A stretch of 34,852 bases of DNA, taken from assembly GCA_938022165.1 (NCBI GenBank), contig CALIEI010000115.1:1-34852 (forward strand). The letters run 5' to 3'. This stretch comes from an uncultured Saprospiraceae bacterium. GTDB taxonomy: Bacteria > Bacteroidota > Bacteroidia > Chitinophagales > Saprospiraceae. Within the stretch, counting starts at the first letter, position 1. Each line of letters opens with the position of its first letter. The notes below the pieces were generated by a model. That model had not been told where the DNA came from. It made no database searches and saw nothing but the letters and a program-made list of their open reading frames with translations. Shown one piece after another: positions 32,966-34,852 of the stretch. The translations under genes and the position numbers were made by a program.

Positions 32966-33181
32966 ATGAAAATAAAAATCGTATCCACATTCATTCTATG
33001 TTTGGCCTTAATAGGTCAACTATCTGCTAAAGATCCAATCGACGTAGCGATTCATTCTTCTGGAAAGATATACCTAGTAGTAGGTACACTTGCTGTGATC
33101 TTCATTGGTATCGTGATCTATTTATTTTCTATTGATAGGAATCTTTCAAAAATTGAAAAACAAATAAAAGATAATGAGTAA
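32966..33181 (+). CDS. ccmD: CcmD-family small membrane protein
   Basis: A 71-residue protein. It starts with a cleavable-looking hydrophobic segment (MKIKIVSTFILCLALIGQLSA), followed by one membrane helix (IYLVVGTLAVIFIGIVIYLF) and a charged tail. The size, single helix and position directly after ccmC identify it as the Bacteroidota-type CcmD, which helps release heme-loaded CcmE. It overlaps the next gene by 8 bases. Confidence 0.85.
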   Translation: MKIKIVSTFILCLALIGQLSAKDPIDVAIHSSGKIYLVVGTLAVIFIGIVIYLFSIDRNLSKIEKQIKDNE

Positions 33182-34580
33182 TTTTCTAGAAAGTGTTAAT
33201 CAAAATTTTGACAAAGCTGCAAAGCATACGGGCCTAAATAAGGGCTTGCTTGAGCAAATCAAAGTCTGTAACTCTGTTTATCAAATGCGTTTTCCGGTAA
33301 AAGTTGGAAAAGAGTACCAAGTAATCGAAGCATATCGTGCTCAGCATTCTCATCACAGACTTCCTACCAAAGGGGGTATCCGTTTTAGTCAAAAGGTGAA
33401 TCAAGATGAGGTAGTAGCATTGGCTACTTTGATGACTTATAAGTGTGCTATCGTAGATGTTCCTTTTGGAGGCGCCAAAGGTGGGGTAATGATTAGTGCC
33501 AGAGACTATACTGAAAAAGAGCTTGAGAATATTACAAGGAGATATACCATGGAGTTGATCCGTAAGAATTTTATTGGACCTGGTGTAGATGTGCCAGCTC
33601 CTGATTACGGAACAGGTTCTAGAGAAATGGCTTGGATACTAGATACTTACCTCACTATGAAGGGAGGTGATATAGATGCCGCTGCATGCGTAACAGGTAA
33701 GCCTGTACATCAATATGGTATCCAAGGTAGAACAGAGGCTACTGGAAGAGGAGTGTTTTATGCACTTAGAGAAGCTATGACCTATGAGGATGACATGAAG
33801 GAGATAGGCTTGACTAAAGGTATCGAAGGCAAAACTATGGCTGTCCAAGGTCTTGGTAATGTTGGATATTATACTGCAAGCATTTCTCAAAATGAAGGTG
33901 GTGTGAAAGTCATCTGTGTAGCAGAATACGAAGGTGCCATATATAGTGAAGATGGCATCAATATCGAAAAACTAATGAAGTACAGAAAGAGAAAAGGTAC
34001 TATCATGGGTTTTCCGGGCACAAAAAAAATGAAATCTAGAAAAGATGTTTTGACAGTGAAGTGTGATATCCTAGTGCCTGCGGCACTAGAAAATCAAATC
34101 ACTATGGAAAACGTTAAGAAGGTAAAAGCTAAGATCATAGCTGAAGCTGCCAATGGTCCTGTTACTGCAGACGCAAGTGAATACTTACTAAGCAAAGGCA
34201 AAATGATTATTCCTGATATGTATATCAACGCAGGTGGTGTTACCGTTTCTTACTTTGAATGGTTGAAGAACCTTTCGCATATGCGTTTTGGTAGAATGGA
34301 GAAAAGATTCGACCAAGCTAAGTACGGCAACATGGTGAATCTTGTAGAGAGGTTGACCGGTAAGACGATTGGAATCAAAGAAAGAAAATTGATCACAAGT
34401 GGTGCTGATGAAATTGATCTCGTTAGATCAGGATTGGAAGAAACTATGATCACTTCTTATACAGAAATTAGAAAAATTCTTAAGCGTAAGAAAAAAGTGA
34501 CTGATCTTAGAACCGCTGCTTTTATCAGTGCAATCAATAAGATTAGTTCAGATTATTTGTCATTGGGTATTTGGCCATAA
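33174..34580 (+). CDS. Glu/Leu/Phe/Val dehydrogenase (glutamate dehydrogenase type)
   Basis: A 468-residue amino-acid dehydrogenase. The N-terminal catalytic domain has RLPTKGGIRF (K66), TYKCAIVDVPFGGAKGGV (K90 and catalytic K102) and VPAPDYGTG (D144). The Rossmann domain has VQGLGNVG (224-231) and the later AEAANGPVT and NAGGVTVSYFEW blocks. These match glutamate dehydrogenases, which interconvert glutamate and 2-oxoglutarate. The cofactor preference cannot be read with confidence. It starts 8 bases inside ccmD, so it is coupled to the ccm genes, an odd partnership. A terminator follows. Confidence 0.93.
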   Translation: MSNFLESVNQNFDKAAKHTGLNKGLLEQIKVCNSVYQMRFPVKVGKEYQVIEAYRAQHSHHRLPTKGGIRFSQKVNQDEVVALATLMTYKCAIVDVPFGGAKGGVMISARDYTEKELENITRRYTMELIRKNFIGPGVDVPAPDYGTGSREMAWILDTYLTMKGGDIDAAACVTGKPVHQYGIQGRTEATGRGVFYALREAMTYEDDMKEIGLTKGIEGKTMAVQGLGNVGYYTASISQNEGGVKVICVAEYEGAIYSEDGINIEKLMKYRKRKGTIMGFPGTKKMKSRKDVLTVKCDILVPAALENQITMENVKKVKAKIIAEAANGPVTADASEYLLSKGKMIIPDMYINAGGVTVSYFEWLKNLSHMRFGRMEKRFDQAKYGNMVNLVERLTGKTIGIKERKLITSGADEIDLVRSGLEETMITSYTEIRKILKRKKKVTDLRTAAFISAINKISSDYLSLGIWP

Positions 34581-34612
34581 GCCATACTCAAATCTAAATA
34601 CCAAAACCATCG

Positions 34613-34643
34613 AAAAGGCTTCTCTATCTAGAGGAGCCTTTTT
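34613..34643 (+). terminator. Terminator of the dehydrogenase gene
   Basis: AAAAGGCT-T-CTCT / AGAG-G-AGCCTTTTT makes a 13-bp stem with one T-G wobble and loop ATCT, ending in a T-run. It starts 33 bases after the stop codon and would end the ccmB-ccmC-ccmD-dehydrogenase transcript. Confidence 0.88.
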
Positions 34644-34709
34644 CAGTTTTATATAGCTTATGTCGCTGAGATTTATTTGGCATTCTCATAATTTTATTAC
34701 TTTAGTAAA

Positions 34710-34852
34710 AATGAGTCCACTCCGAAAAGTCACGAAAGCACAAAATGACTCTTTTGGCGATATTTTTCATTTTCTCAATCCACTGATGCTCAGGCATCAC
34801 TGAATTTCGAAAATAAAAAATCTCATCCAAAATAGCCTATTTTTTGCATTCC
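34710..34852. repeat. Window-end non-coding element sharing a 17-mer with 2767-2783
   Basis: All frames are interrupted by stops, so it is not a gene. It starts with TGAGTCCACTCCGAAAA (34712-34728), an exact reverse complement of 2767-2783, and contains the small hairpin TGATGC-TCAG-GCATCA. It could be the edge of a dispersed or mobile element that continues beyond the window. Confidence 0.4.

Noticed and set aside
34710-34852. Transposase fragment at the window end
   Set aside because: All reading frames carry stops within a few dozen codons and no DDE-type motif can be seen; only a repeat-like element is supported.

Overview
The window looks like a chromosomal segment from a marine- or environmental-type member of the Bacteroidota, most likely near the Saprospiria/Chitinophagia/Cytophagia side; this lineage guess is inference. 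The supporting evidence is: AT-rich DNA; PorT-type barrels and one protein with a type IX secretion (T9SS) C-terminal sorting domain; a fused SecD-SecF protein; a hybrid 'propeller plus Y_Y_Y' sensor kinase; the Bacteroidota -7 promoter box TAnnTTTG upstream of several genes; and CcmB/CcmC/CcmD-type cytochrome c maturation genes. There are no tRNA or rRNA genes, no CRISPR array and no intact insertion sequence.

Layout. 1-2704 (minus strand): ubiE (menaquinone methyltransferase), an overlapping porT-like gene, and, after a 716-bp spacer, a second porT-like gene cut by the window start. 2845-5437 (minus): a DUF1295 membrane protein and a secreted choice-of-anchor B protein with a T9SS signal. 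5522-7754 (minus): a VWA/CoxE-like protein and its MoxR-type AAA+ ATPase. 8028-15266 (minus): a long same-strand series yidC > ribA > DUF2891 lipoprotein > NRAMP-family transporter > pxpA > pxpB > pxpC. The last four genes are translationally packed and form a 5-oxoproline (pyroglutamate) use module. 15460-18510 (minus): secDF, separated from yidC by a clear terminator. 19060-19554 (plus): a Kbp-like BON-LysM protein, convergent with an RlpA-SPOR protein (19750-20643, minus); each has its own terminator in the gap. 21467-25909 (plus): a 1480-residue hybrid sensor kinase. 25919-27163 (minus): a lipoprotein and a beta-barrel protein. 27335-29652 (plus): engB and a large acyltransferase. 29664-30878 (minus): a DEDDh exonuclease and a DUF502 protein. 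31161-34580 (plus): ccmB, ccmC, ccmD and a glutamate-type dehydrogenase.

How the genes work together. SecDF and YidC are the inner-membrane protein export and insertion machinery, and PorT belongs to the outer-membrane T9SS that would export the choice-of-anchor B protein. PxpABC hydrolyse 5-oxoproline to glutamate. The adjacent NRAMP-family protein lacks the usual metal ligands, so it may move something other than Mn/Fe. RlpA and the Kbp-like protein concern the cell wall, and the ccm genes handle heme delivery for cytochrome c.

No wholly new defence or mobile system is evident. The points most worth a second look are the non-canonical NRAMP and DUF2891 lipoprotein in the pxp operon, the roughly 130-residue extracytoplasmic insert in CcmC, the tandem porT duplication, the hybrid kinase with a receiver-like domain whose acidic pocket is asparagine, a plus-strand promoter/terminator pair with no gene between, and three copies of a dispersed intergenic repeat.
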